Positions 8,871 through 17,567 of a stretch of DNA of 35,822 nucleotides are shown one piece after another. Location of the stretch: NCBI GenBank assembly GCA_020051695.1, contig JAGVQM010000028.1, positions 1-35,822 on the forward strand. The letters run 5' to 3'. The notes below the pieces were generated by a model. The model did not search any database, was not told the DNA's origin, and saw nothing but the letters and a program-made list of their open reading frames with translations. A program made the position numbers and the translations under genes. Source of the stretch: Candidatus Zixiibacteriota bacterium (GTDB lineage Bacteria > Zixibacteria > MSB-5A5 > WJJR01 > JAJRUJ01). Positions within the stretch are counted from its first letter, which is position 1. The number at the start of each line of letters is the position of its first letter.

Positions 8871-10031
8871 ATGGCAGGGGATTTTCTCTTTTCTTCCGAG
8901 TCGGTGACCGAAGGTCACCCGGACAAAGTCTGCGATCAAATTTCCGACGCTGTCCTCGATTCAGTGTTGCGGCAGGACGCCACCGGACGTGTTGCCTGCG
9001 AAACATTCATTACCACCGGGCTGGTGATTGTCGGGGGAGAGATTACAACAAAAGGATACGTCGATATCCCCACTCTTGTGCGCAATCTGGTCGCCGATAT
9101 CGGGTATACGCATGCGAAATACGGCTTTGATGCCAAATCGTGCGCCATCCTTAACGCCATTGGCCCGCAATCGCCGGACATCGCCCAGGGTGTGGATAGC
9201 GGCGGGGCCGGTGATCAGGGATTGATGGTCGGGTACGCCTGCGATGAGACCCCGGAACTGATGCCGATGCCGATCTCCCTGGCGCACAAGTTGTGCAAAC
9301 AACTGGCCTCCGTGCGGAAAAAGGGGACATTGCCATACCTGGGCCCGGACGGCAAAGCGCAGATTACCGTGGAATACCGCGAAAATGTCCCGGCGCGGGT
9401 CGATACTGTAGTCGTCTCCTCTCAACATACCGCCGAAATCCTTGATGCTGACGGCAGCCATATTACCGAAGACGCCCGCCACGAGATTATTGACGCGGTG
9501 GTCAAGCCGGTCATTCCCGCCAAAATGCTGGATGACCGGACACGTTATCTGGTTAATCCGACCGGCAAATTTCTCATCGGCGGGCCGCAGTCCGATACCG
9601 GGATGACCGGCCGCAAGATCATCGTCGATACGTACGGCGGGATGGCCGCCCACGGAGGTGGGGCGTTTTCCGGCAAGGACCCGACGAAAGTAGATCGTTC
9701 GGCGGCCTACATGGCGCGTTACATTGCCAAAAACGTGGTCGCCGCCGGACTGGCCAAAAAATGCACGATCCAGCTGGCGTACGCCATCGGAGTTGCCGAT
9801 CCGGTGTCGATCATGATGTGGTGTGACAATACCGAACAGATTCCCACGGAGCGGATCGCCGGGCTGGCTCGCAAGCTGTTCCCGCTGACCCCGCAGGGGA
9901 TTATCGAAATCCTCGATTTGCGCAAATGTGAGTATGTCAAGACTGCGGCGTATGGCCATTTTGGCCGGGAAACCGAGGGATTCGCCTGGGAACGTACCGA
10001 TATGGCTGCCGATTTGCAGCGGCATGCCTAA
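8871..10031 (+). CDS. metK: S-adenosylmethionine synthetase
   Basis: A 386-residue cytosolic enzyme making S-adenosylmethionine from ATP and methionine. All three signatures are visible: [17 protein letters not shown] near the N-terminus with the catalytic His, [16 protein letters not shown] (hexapeptide-type motif), and [19 protein letters not shown] (P-loop-like nonapeptide motif). Length is normal. The ATG is preceded by GAGGGAG. It sits 45 bases after the nucleotidyltransferase and 40 before ahcY. With ahcY it covers both ends of the methylation cycle. I saw no SAM riboswitch in the short spacer. Confidence 0.97.
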   Translation: MAGDFLFSSESVTEGHPDKVCDQISDAVLDSVLRQDATGRVACETFITTGLVIVGGEITTKGYVDIPTLVRNLVADIGYTHAKYGFDAKSCAILNAIGPQSPDIAQGVDSGGAGDQGLMVGYACDETPELMPMPISLAHKLCKQLASVRKKGTLPYLGPDGKAQITVEYRENVPARVDTVVVSSQHTAEILDADGSHITEDARHEIIDAVVKPVIPAKMLDDRTRYLVNPTGKFLIGGPQSDTGMTGRKIIVDTYGGMAAHGGGAFSGKDPTKVDRSAAYMARYIAKNVVAAGLAKKCTIQLAYAIGVADPVSIMMWCDNTEQIPTERIAGLARKLFPLTPQGIIEILDLRKCEYVKTAAYGHFGRETEGFAWERTDMAADLQRHA

Positions 10032-10070
10032 CTTAACGGCTGGAATACGCTGGTGATCAGGGGAGAACAT

Positions 10071-11324
10071 ATGAAATGTGATATCGCCGATCGAAAACTG
10101 GCCGGCGCTGGGCGGCTCCGGGTGGAATGGGCCGAGCGCAATATGCCGGTGCTGCGCCTGATCCGTGAACGGTTCGCCAAAGAAAAACCTCTGGATGGTT
10201 TGCGGATTGGCTGCTGTTTGCATGTGACCACCGAGACGGCGAATTTAATGGTTACGTTGCAGGCCGGCGGTGCGCAGCTGGCCTTGTGCGCGTCGAATCC
10301 GCTGTCGACGCAGGACGATGTCGCGGCAATGCTGGTCGCCGATCATAAAATCTCGGTGTTTGCGGTGCGCGGCGAGGACAACAAACGTTACTACCAGCAC
10401 ATCAGCGACGTTTTGGACCTCGATCCGCATATCACCATTGACGACGGCGCCGATCTGGTCTCGACTTTGCACAAACGTAAAACACTGCCCAAGCATCTCC
10501 TTGGCGGACTGGAAGAGACGACCACCGGTGTCATCCGGCTGCGGGCCATGGAAAAAGACCAGGCCCTGCGCATGCCGATGGTGGCGATTAATGATTCGAA
10601 CACCAAGCATTTTTTTGATAACCGCTATGGCACCGGGCAATCGACGCTCGACGGCGTGCTGCGCGCGACGAACATGCTGATTGCAGGTTCGACCGTGGTC
10701 ATCGCCGGGTACGGCTGGTGCGGCCGCGGGCTGGCCACGCGCGCCAAAGGCATGGGTGCGCACGTGATCGTCACCGAAGTCGACCCGCTGAAGGCCCTGG
10801 AAGCAGTGATGGACGGTTATCAGGTCATGCCGATGGCGGCTGCGGCGAAGTGTGGTGATTTATTTATCACCGTCACCGGCAATCTCAATGTTGTTCGCGC
10901 CGAACATTTCAAAGCCATGAAAGACGGCGCGGCGGTCTGCAACTCCGGCCATTTCAATGCCGAGCTTGATCTGCCTGCCCTGGAAAAGCTCACCAGCCAC
11001 AAACGGGTCATCCGGCACGAACTGGTGGAATACACGCTTTCCGGTGGCAAGAAAGTTTATGTGCTGGCCGAGGGACGGCTGGTCAACCTGGCCGCCGCAG
11101 AAGGCCACCCGGCGATGGTCATGGATATGAGTTTTGCCAATCAGGCGCTGGGTGTGGAGTATCTCAAGGACCACGGGGCGCGGCTGGCCAACCATGTATA
11201 CCCCATGCCCCGGGAGATTGATGACGAAATCGCCCGGTTGAAACTCCAGTCCAAGGGGATTAAGATCGACCGGCTGACACTGGAACAGAAAAAATATCTG
11301 GCGACCTGGGAAATGGGGACCTGA
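10071..11324 (+). CDS. ahcY: Adenosylhomocysteinase
   Basis: A 417-residue NAD-containing cytosolic enzyme that splits S-adenosylhomocysteine to adenosine and homocysteine, relieving product inhibition of methyltransferases. Visible are the N-terminal [22 protein letters not shown], the substrate-domain [18 protein letters not shown] (with the Lys/Asp/Asn cluster), the Rossmann motif [22 protein letters not shown], and the C-terminal LTLEQKKYL. The frame can start at a GTG six codons upstream, but ATG at 10071 has AGGGGAG at ideal spacing. Length matches the shorter form without the roughly 40-residue insert found in some bacterial homologues. Confidence 0.96.
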   Translation: MKCDIADRKLAGAGRLRVEWAERNMPVLRLIRERFAKEKPLDGLRIGCCLHVTTETANLMVTLQAGGAQLALCASNPLSTQDDVAAMLVADHKISVFAVRGEDNKRYYQHISDVLDLDPHITIDDGADLVSTLHKRKTLPKHLLGGLEETTTGVIRLRAMEKDQALRMPMVAINDSNTKHFFDNRYGTGQSTLDGVLRATNMLIAGSTVVIAGYGWCGRGLATRAKGMGAHVIVTEVDPLKALEAVMDGYQVMPMAAAAKCGDLFITVTGNLNVVRAEHFKAMKDGAAVCNSGHFNAELDLPALEKLTSHKRVIRHELVEYTLSGGKKVYVLAEGRLVNLAAAEGHPAMVMDMSFANQALGVEYLKDHGARLANHVYPMPREIDDEIARLKLQSKGIKIDRLTLEQKKYLATWEMGT

Positions 11325-11485
11325 TCGATTATCCTCGATGATCAGCATGGTCATCGTGTGCGGCCGCAGGACCATCTGCCCCGGCGGAGGGACTTCCTGG
11401 GAGGGTGCCCTTGAAGCCGGGGCTGCGCGGCCGCATGCAGGCCTGATCTTGTATAAATTTTCCGCTGCGACGGGAAGAAACCCTG

Positions 11486-12106
11486 ATGTACATGCGGTGG
11501 GGCAAAAGGGCCCTGGACATTGTTGCGTCGGTTGGTGGCTTGATTATCACGATGCCGTTAATGGTGCTTGTGGCTGCGCTCATCGTGCTGGGTGAAGGCC
11601 TTCCGTTACATTTTCGCCAGGTGCGCGCAGGTTTCCGCGGCCGGCCGTTTGTCTTTCTGAAATTCCGCACAATGAACAATGACCGTGACAGTGCGGGGGA
11701 GTTGCTGCCCGACGAACAACGGTTGACCGCCCTGGGCCGCTTCCTGCGCAGTACGAGTCTGGATGAATTACCGGAACTGTGGAATGTGCTCAAGGGGGAC
11801 ATGAGTCTGGTCGGTCCCCGGCCCCTGTTGACCGAGTACCTCGATCGCTATACGCCCGAGCAGGCCCGGCGTCATGACATCAAACCCGGCATCACCGGGC
11901 TGGCGCAAATTAGCGGCCGCAATGCCCTGCACTGGGAAGAGCGTTTTGCCCTCGATGTTTGGTATGTCGAAAATTGCTCTTTGTGGCTGGACTTAAGCAT
12001 CCTGGCCCGGACGCCGCCGGCGGTCCTGCGCCGCAGGGGGATTACTGCGCAGGGCAGCGCAACTATGCCGCCATTTCAGGGGGGGGAGTCGCATGGCCGG
12101 AGATGA
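11486..12106 (+). CDS. PglC-type monotopic phosphoglycosyl transferase
   Basis: A 206-residue bacterial sugar transferase that moves a sugar phosphate from a UDP-sugar to undecaprenyl phosphate, the first membrane step of a glycan. The N-terminal re-entrant helix (about 9-34) precedes FRQVRAGFRGRPFVFLKFRTM. The catalytic Asp-Glu pair is in RSTSLDELPELWNVL, followed by GDMSLVGPRP and KPGITGLAQISGRN. The short length matches the catalytic core only, as in Campylobacter PglC, without the extra helices of WbaP. The last codons overlap the PglD-like gene by 14 bases, so the two are co-translated. A TATAAA lies upstream near 11454 without a clear -35. Confidence 0.92.
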   Translation: MYMRWGKRALDIVASVGGLIITMPLMVLVAALIVLGEGLPLHFRQVRAGFRGRPFVFLKFRTMNNDRDSAGELLPDEQRLTALGRFLRSTSLDELPELWNVLKGDMSLVGPRPLLTEYLDRYTPEQARRHDIKPGITGLAQISGRNALHWEERFALDVWYVENCSLWLDLSILARTPPAVLRRRGITAQGSATMPPFQGGESHGRR

Positions 12107-12722
12107 TTCCATAATTGTCCTCGGGGCGGGTGGACACGCCAAGGTCGTCATTTCGACCCTGCGCGCGGCGGGATATAGTATTGAACGCCTGTTGGACGAT
12201 GATCCTTCGCGGCAGGGTGTGCCTGTCCTCGGCGTGCCGGTCTCCGGGCTGCTGTCGGATATCGCAAAATTCCCCGGTTGTAACGCCGTCATTGCCATCG
12301 GGGACAACCACCACCGCCGGCATGTTGCCGCACAATGCGGTAACGTCCAATGGGCGACCGTTGTTCACCCCACTGCCATCATCGACCCGACGGCCGCTAT
12401 CGGTCCGGGGACGGTCGTTTTTGCTGGCGCGATCATTCAGCCGGATACAATAATCGGCAGGCATGCAATTATCAATACCGGCGCGACCATCGATCACGAC
12501 TGCCGCATCGGCGATTACGCCCACATCGCTCCGGGGTGTCACCTATGCGGCAATGTCGTGGTCGGCGAGAGCACGTTGCTGGGGGTTGGTAGCGTGGTCA
12601 TTCCGGGCAAGACCATCGGCGCCCGATCGGTGGTGGGGGCGGGAAGTGTGGTGGTGAAAGATATACCGCAAGGCATCGTGGCAGCGGGCGTGCCTGCTCG
12701 TCCTGTCACTACAGTCGATTGA
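12093..12722 (+). CDS. PglD/NeuD-type sugar O- or N-acyltransferase
   Basis: A 209-residue acyltransferase. The N-terminal Rossmann-like part starts with IIVLGAGGHAKVVI, the usual PglD/NeuD nucleotide-sugar site, and IAIGDNHHR lies in the same domain. From about residue 85, hexapeptide repeats form a left-handed beta-helix, ending in IVAAGVPARPV. The likely catalytic His is in TGATIDHDCRIGDYAHIAPG. In Campylobacter, PglD acetylates a UDP-4-amino sugar that PglC then uses, so overlap with the PglC-type gene supports the same pairing. The aminotransferase (PglE) and dehydratase (PglF) partners are not in this window. A strong GGGGGGAG site precedes the ATG. Confidence 0.9.
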   Translation: MAGDDSIIVLGAGGHAKVVISTLRAAGYSIERLLDDDPSRQGVPVLGVPVSGLLSDIAKFPGCNAVIAIGDNHHRRHVAAQCGNVQWATVVHPTAIIDPTAAIGPGTVVFAGAIIQPDTIIGRHAIINTGATIDHDCRIGDYAHIAPGCHLCGNVVVGESTLLGVGSVVIPGKTIGARSVVGAGSVVVKDIPQGIVAAGVPARPVTTVD

Positions 12723-12737
12723 ATGCCCACATTCTCC

Positions 12738-15317
12738 TCAATTCCTGATCCGCGCCAGCATGATCACACCCGCGATAAAAAATATCGCAATCGGCGTCCA
12801 GGCGGAAATCTCAGGAGTAAGATAGCCGTTATGCCCGAAGGCGCGGAAAACCTCGATCAAGACGCGAAACACAAAAGTCACCGCCATGGCAATGCCGAAA
12901 TTGAGCGCCATCCCGCTTTTGCGCACCCGCACCGCGATAGGTAAGCCGAACAACACAATGACCACATTGATCAGTGGATAGGAGAATTTCCACAGGAAGT
13001 CCGTGCGTTCGGTCGTCGTGTCCCCCCCGACCGCCTCTTTGGCTTTGAGATAGCGGTATAACTCACGATACCCCATGTTCTCCGGCGAAACCTGTTTGGC
13101 GACGAAATCCTGGGGCTGTTCGGCCCAGTCCCGGTAGACTTTATTGATAAACGGCGCAAACTCGGCAGAGGCATCGGCGGCCGAGGAATCGCTGAAAGTC
13201 CGCGAGCGTCCCTTACGGCCGACCCAGAGCGAATCTTCATATTTCAACGATTCCATTTCTTCGACCGCGACAAGTTTTCCCTCGGCAAAGGTTTGCACGA
13301 TCGCCTGCGTGCCGGAGCCGGTCCGGGGTTCGAACGCCTTGAAATAAAACAGACGCCCGTCGCGGCCCTGCGCATACAGGTTGTTGATCAACATTCCCGA
13401 ACGATCAACAATACCCTTGAGTTTTTCCCGCCGCCATTCCTCGCGGTGCTGGTCGGCCCAGGGCAGGACATATTCACCTGCAGCCACAACCAGTATCACG
13501 ACAAGCGCTGCAAATGTCACCAGCGGTCTCCCCAGCCGGTGCAGGGGAATGCCGGAAGAGCGCACGGCCAAAAGTTCGTTGCGCCGTCCCATGAACCCGA
13601 TACAAAACAGCGTAGCCAGCAGCATGGCGATCGGCAGCGTCAAAATCAGAATATATGGTGTGTAGTAAATATAGTAATCCAGTACCTGGGCGAACGTCAG
13701 GCCCCGGTCGATGTACTTGTCGAGCCGTTCGACCAGATCGATGATGATAAAGATAAACCAAAACGCCGCCTCCGCCCACAGGAGGTTGAAAATGAAACTT
13801 TTCAACACATAGGAATTCAGCCGTTTCAAGCAGGGGAGGTGGAATGTTGCCCGGGGTTTGCCGCCCGCCTTGTGCCGGGCCTCGCGGGCGTCGGCGCTGA
13901 AAGCATTGTTCCACCACTCGCCGAGCCGGCTCAGCCATTTCGGTGCCGGAAACGGTGCATCGCGGGTCACCCGCCAGATCAGGACCGCCCCCACCAGCCC
14001 GATCAGGACATTGGCCGACCACATCGCCACGCCGGGCGAAACAAAACCACGGTCGGAGAGGTCTTCACCGCCGATCAGGAATGCCCAGTACAACACAAAC
14101 ATCCCCAGACTCATCCCCAGCCCGACGCCGATTCCGCCGCGCCGGGCGACAATCCCCAGCGGTCCACCGATCATGACAAACACAATGCAGGCGGCCGGGA
14201 TGGAGTATTTTTTGTGAATCTCCAGCAGAAAAGTGCTGATCAGCCGGTTCTGGTTTTCAATGCCCCGGAGTTCCTGCTGAATCTTGGCCAGTACCCGCGA
14301 ATTGGTATTGACCGCCGCAGCGATAGCTGTCGAATCGTCCGGCGGGGGATAGGGGTTCTCCGGGTCGGCCGCCCAATGCGCGCGGGTGGCCGAATCTGCC
14401 GGCGTGAACAACCGCTCCACCGCTTCGGCGACCCGTTCATTGATTTGGTCTCGGTGCCCCGGGATCAATGCCCGCCACTGCTCGACATCCTGGCGCATCT
14501 CCGCTGCGGATTTTTCACGGTCGGTGCGCATCTCCGTTTCGCTTTGCGTGAATTCCGAACCGACGCCGGTCAGATAGAATGTCTGGTAGTCGAAACTCAT
14601 GCGCCGGTACTTGTCGGGTGCTTCCGGATCGATTTCGTGGATTTCCCCGTCGCGCAGCCGGACAATCAGTGTATTGCCGTCGGCCGAAAACGCCAGTTTG
14701 CCGCTGCGGGCGGTGATCGTGCGGGGCATTTCCCGTGATTTATGATCGAAAATGGTTACGTCCTCGATTTCCGAGGTCCGATAGTCCAGTTTCCGCACCA
14801 GCAGGTGATACCCGGTAATCCGGTCGGACAGCACGTTTTCCTTGATTTCCAGCATCGGGCGCGTCCGGCGGATGTCCGACATCAGTTGGCGCGCGCGATG
14901 GTTGGCGTCGGGCAGGACTTCGTTGTTGAAATACACCAACCCGAGGCCCAGAAGGGTGGCGACAACCAGTACCGGTGTTAAAATCCGCAACGGGGAGACC
15001 CCCGAGGCCTTCATCGCCAAAACTTCAGCTTCGGCCGACAGCCGGCCGAAAGCCATCAGCGTCCCGGAGAGGACAGCCATGGGTATCGACAACGCCAGCA
15101 TCCAGGCCAGGTTCAGGACAAAAACCTGGACGATGATCCAGGTATCCAGTTTTTTGCTGATCACCAGCTTGACCACATCGGGCACAAAATCCACGATCAG
15201 TACCAGCGTGATGACCACGAACGCAAATAGAAAAGGGCCGATGAATTCAGCCACGATGTATCGCGACAGTCTCCGCACGGTGGCTAATATACGTTGCCGT
15301 TGGCCCGGCTCAAGCAC
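12738..15317 (-). CDS. Fused LptF-LptG lipopolysaccharide export permease
   Basis: A single 859-residue inner-membrane protein with two complete YjgP/YjgQ (LptF/LptG) units. Unit 1 (about 14-455) starts LSRYIVAEFIGPFLFAF, has three N-terminal helices, a periplasmic beta-jellyroll-like part, a charged helical insert (about 255-360) and three C-terminal helices. A linker of about 40 residues is rich in Arg, Lys and Pro. Unit 2 (about 493-859) starts again with LKRLNSYVLKSFIFNLLW and IIDLVERLDKYIDRG, typical of LptG. In E. coli the two are separate proteins of about 360 residues that pair with the LptB ATPase and LptC to lift LPS to the periplasmic bridge. The start used is GTG with a poor ribosome site; a GTG 13 codons later is an alternative. 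It ends 15 bases from the convergent PglD-type gene. Confidence 0.88.
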   Translation of the reverse strand: MLEPGQRQRILATVRRLSRYIVAEFIGPFLFAFVVITLVLIVDFVPDVVKLVISKKLDTWIIVQVFVLNLAWMLALSIPMAVLSGTLMAFGRLSAEAEVLAMKASGVSPLRILTPVLVVATLLGLGLVYFNNEVLPDANHRARQLMSDIRRTRPMLEIKENVLSDRITGYHLLVRKLDYRTSEIEDVTIFDHKSREMPRTITARSGKLAFSADGNTLIVRLRDGEIHEIDPEAPDKYRRMSFDYQTFYLTGVGSEFTQSETEMRTDREKSAAEMRQDVEQWRALIPGHRDQINERVAEAVERLFTPADSATRAHWAADPENPYPPPDDSTAIAAAVNTNSRVLAKIQQELRGIENQNRLISTFLLEIHKKYSIPAACIVFVMIGGPLGIVARRGGIGVGLGMSLGMFVLYWAFLIGGEDLSDRGFVSPGVAMWSANVLIGLVGAVLIWRVTRDAPFPAPKWLSRLGEWWNNAFSADAREARHKAGGKPRATFHLPCLKRLNSYVLKSFIFNLLWAEAAFWFIFIIIDLVERLDKYIDRGLTFAQVLDYYIYYTPYILILTLPIAMLLATLFCIGFMGRRNELLAVRSSGIPLHRLGRPLVTFAALVVILVVAAGEYVLPWADQHREEWRREKLKGIVDRSGMLINNLYAQGRDGRLFYFKAFEPRTGSGTQAIVQTFAEGKLVAVEEMESLKYEDSLWVGRKGRSRTFSDSSAADASAEFAPFINKVYRDWAEQPQDFVAKQVSPENMGYRELYRYLKAKEAVGGDTTTERTDFLWKFSYPLINVVIVLFGLPIAVRVRKSGMALNFGIAMAVTFVFRVLIEVFRAFGHNGYLTPEISAWTPIAIFFIAGVIMLARIRN

Positions 15318-15374
15318 GATTCCGCGCCAAACTTCACGAAAAAACCCGGTTTTGGCGTTTGGCGGATAATTTCA

Positions 15375-15395
15375 CTTGACTCAAGGGCTTAAGCC
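15375..15395. repeat. Two adjacent palindromes in the divergent lptFG/yhaM region
   Basis: CTTGA-C-TCAAG (15375-15385) is followed directly by GGCTTAAGCC (15386-15395). Both are perfect. They lie midway between the lptFG start and the yhaM-like start, a position suited to an operator acting on either gene. TTGACT inside the first palindrome could be a -35 box for the rightward gene, but no good -10 follows at 17-18 bases. Confidence 0.4.
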
Positions 15396-15454
15396 GCAGA
15401 AATATCCAGTGCTGTTCCGGGCCCGGGCGGCCCGCGGCGTATATTGGTGTACAT

Positions 15455-16447
15455 ATGGCATTAATCGATTACAACATCGGTGACAAATTGACGGCGTTTG
15501 TGGCCATTCGGCGCCTGCAGCGCAAGGAATATAACGACCGTCCGTTCCTGGCCTTGAACCTCGGCGACAAAAGCAAATCGATCGAGGCGGTCATGTGGGA
15601 CGGTTTCGAGCAAGTCGCCGACCGGCTCCGTCCCGGCGTGGTGGTCAGGATTCAGGGGACAATTTCCGAATACCGCGGGCAGCCGCAGATAAAACTGGAG
15701 CGAATCCGTCTGGCAGATGAACAGGAATACGATCTTGCTGATTTCCTGCCGACGTCAAAATTCTCGACGGAACAACGTGCCGCGCGGCTTGATGAGATCA
15801 TTGGTTCGTTAAGCGACCCCTACCTGCGGCAACTCCTGGAATCGCTGCTTGGCGCAGGTGAGACACGCGAGGCCTTTTTGCAGATCCCCGGCGGCCAGCG
15901 CTGGCACCATGCCTATATCGGGGGCCTGGCCGAACATACCTTCGGGATCGTGGATATTTGTAATTTCTGCGCCGGTTTATACCCGGAACTGGACGGCGAG
16001 CTGCTGATTTGCGGGGCTTTATTGCACGACCTGGGCAAAATCAAACAATACGCTATTTCATCCGTTTTTGAGTATACTGATTCCGGTCGGTTGTTGGGCC
16101 ATATCGTTGAGGGCGATGAATTAATCGCCAATGCCATCCGGGGCATTGACGGTTTTCCCGGAGAGAAAGAAATGCTGTTGCGGCACATGGTCCTGGCCCA
16201 TCACGGCGAACTGGAGAGCGGTTCGCCGGTGGTTCCGCAGACCCGTGAGGCATTCATCCTGTGCCATGCCGACGATATGGATGCCAAAATGGGGGCGTTG
16301 CGGCAAATCGCCGAGAAGACCGGCGATGAACCGTGGAGTGAATATGTTCGTCTGATCAATCGCTTTATTTATTTTGGACGTGAGCGGTCGTCCCCGGCAG
16401 GGGACAACGTCTCACGTGGGAACACCGCCGCAGGCGGGGAGGACTAA
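15455..16447 (+). CDS. YhaM-like 3'-5' exoribonuclease (OB fold + HD domain)
   Basis: A 330-residue cytosolic protein. About 1-100 is an OB-fold nucleic-acid-binding domain ([19 protein letters not shown] ... [19 protein letters not shown]). About 150-305 is an HD phosphohydrolase domain with the metal ligands H in [11 protein letters not shown] in [13 protein letters not shown] in LAHHGE and D in CHADDMDAK. This order is that of YhaM, which trims RNA (and single-stranded DNA) from the 3' end in Gram-positives. The last 15 residues look unstructured. Its TAA overlaps the mreB ATG by one base, so the two are translationally coupled. Confidence 0.88.
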   Translation: MALIDYNIGDKLTAFVAIRRLQRKEYNDRPFLALNLGDKSKSIEAVMWDGFEQVADRLRPGVVVRIQGTISEYRGQPQIKLERIRLADEQEYDLADFLPTSKFSTEQRAARLDEIIGSLSDPYLRQLLESLLGAGETREAFLQIPGGQRWHHAYIGGLAEHTFGIVDICNFCAGLYPELDGELLICGALLHDLGKIKQYAISSVFEYTDSGRLLGHIVEGDELIANAIRGIDGFPGEKEMLLRHMVLAHHGELESGSPVVPQTREAFILCHADDMDAKMGALRQIAEKTGDEPWSEYVRLINRFIYFGRERSSPAGDNVSRGNTAAGGED

Positions 16448-17475
16448 TGGGGTTTTTTGATTTAATTTCGAACGATATCGGCATCGACCTGGGGACAGCC
16501 AATACCCTGGTCTGGGTCCGGGGTGCGGGGATTGTGCTCAACGAGCCGTCGGTCGTTGCGGTGGAAACCTCCAACGGGAAAGTCATGGCCGTCGGCACCG
16601 AGGCGCGGGAGATGCTTGGCCGCACGCCGGACAATATCCGCGCCGTCCGCCCGCTCAAGGACGGGGTGATCGCCGATTTTGAGATTACCGAAAAAATGCT
16701 GTCCGATTTCATCCGGCGCGTGATCCGCCACCGTTACCTGATGAAACCGAAGGTCGTGATCTCCGTCCCTTCGGGGATCACCGAAGTGGAAAAACGCGCG
16801 GTCCGCGATTCGGCGGAAAATGCCGGTGCGCGGGAAGTCTACCTGATCCAGGAACCGATGGCCGCGGCGATCGGGGTCGGGCTGCCGGTAGATCAGCCCT
16901 CCGGGATTATGGTCATCGATATCGGCGGCGGGACCTCCGAAATCGCGGTTATCGCCCTGTCGGGGATCGTCAACAATATTTCCATCCGCATCGCCGGTGA
17001 TGAGATGAATGAAGCCATCGTGATCTACCTCAAGAAAAATTACAACCTGCTCATTGGCGAGTTGATGGCCGAAGAAATCAAGATTCGCATCGGCTCGGCG
17101 TTTCCCTTGGAGCGCGAGGAATCGATGGAAATCCGTGGGCGCGACCTTATCGCCGGGGTGCCCAAGACGATGACTATTTCCTCGGTGCAGGTCCGCGAGG
17201 CCCTGTCCGAACCGGTGGACTCGATTATCGAGGCATTGCGGCAATCGCTGGAGCGCACGCCGCCCGAATTGTCCTCCGACATCCTCGACCGCGGGATCGT
17301 GCTCACCGGCGGCGGTGCGTTGCTCCGCGGGCTGGATAAACGCTTGCGCCAGGAGACCAATTTGCCGGTCAACCAGGCCGATGATCCGCTGACTTGCGTT
17401 GTCCGGGGGACCGGCCGCGTACTCGAGAATATGACGATGTACGATAAAGTGCTGATGAAAAGCCGCCGCGATTAG
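16447..17475 (+). CDS. mreB: Rod-shape-determining protein MreB
   Basis: A 342-residue bacterial actin that forms membrane-bound filaments guiding lateral wall synthesis. Actin-fold signatures are visible: [13 protein letters not shown] (phosphate 1), [13 protein letters not shown] (phosphate 2), the connecting [19 protein letters not shown], and [14 protein letters not shown] (adenosine motif). Full length for the family. It starts on the overlapping TAATG of the YhaM-like gene. mreC, mreD and a penicillin-binding protein, the usual partners, do not follow; RNase R does, about 90 bases later. Confidence 0.96.
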   Translation: MGFFDLISNDIGIDLGTANTLVWVRGAGIVLNEPSVVAVETSNGKVMAVGTEAREMLGRTPDNIRAVRPLKDGVIADFEITEKMLSDFIRRVIRHRYLMKPKVVISVPSGITEVEKRAVRDSAENAGAREVYLIQEPMAAAIGVGLPVDQPSGIMVIDIGGGTSEIAVIALSGIVNNISIRIAGDEMNEAIVIYLKKNYNLLIGELMAEEIKIRIGSAFPLEREESMEIRGRDLIAGVPKTMTISSVQVREALSEPVDSIIEALRQSLERTPPELSSDILDRGIVLTGGGALLRGLDKRLRQETNLPVNQADDPLTCVVRGTGRVLENMTMYDKVLMKSRRD

Positions 17476-17517
17476 CACGCAGCCGGGCTTCCGTTGCCGG
17501 GAGAATAAAACGTTACG

Positions 17518-17550
17518 GGCGGCGTCGAAGCGGCGCCGCCTGTCTGTTTT
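17518..17550 (+). terminator. Possible weak intrinsic terminator after mreB
   Basis: GGCGGCG (17518-17524) pairs with CGCCGCC (17534-17540) around a 9-base loop and is followed by TGTCTGTTTT. The T tract is interrupted, so it may only attenuate transcription into rnr, which begins 18 bases later. Confidence 0.4.
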
Positions 17551-17567
17551 AGTCAAGTGGAAACCAG

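Noticed and set aside
8961-10223. A 420-codon open frame on the minus strand
   Set aside because: It is antisense to metK and the start of ahcY, both unmistakable. No recognisable motif or ribosome site was found.
13293-14738. A 481-codon open frame on the plus strand
   Set aside because: It lies opposite the lptFG fusion, whose protein is clearly real. The antisense product has no domains and has the His/Pro/Gln-rich look of a reverse-strand artefact in GC-rich DNA.
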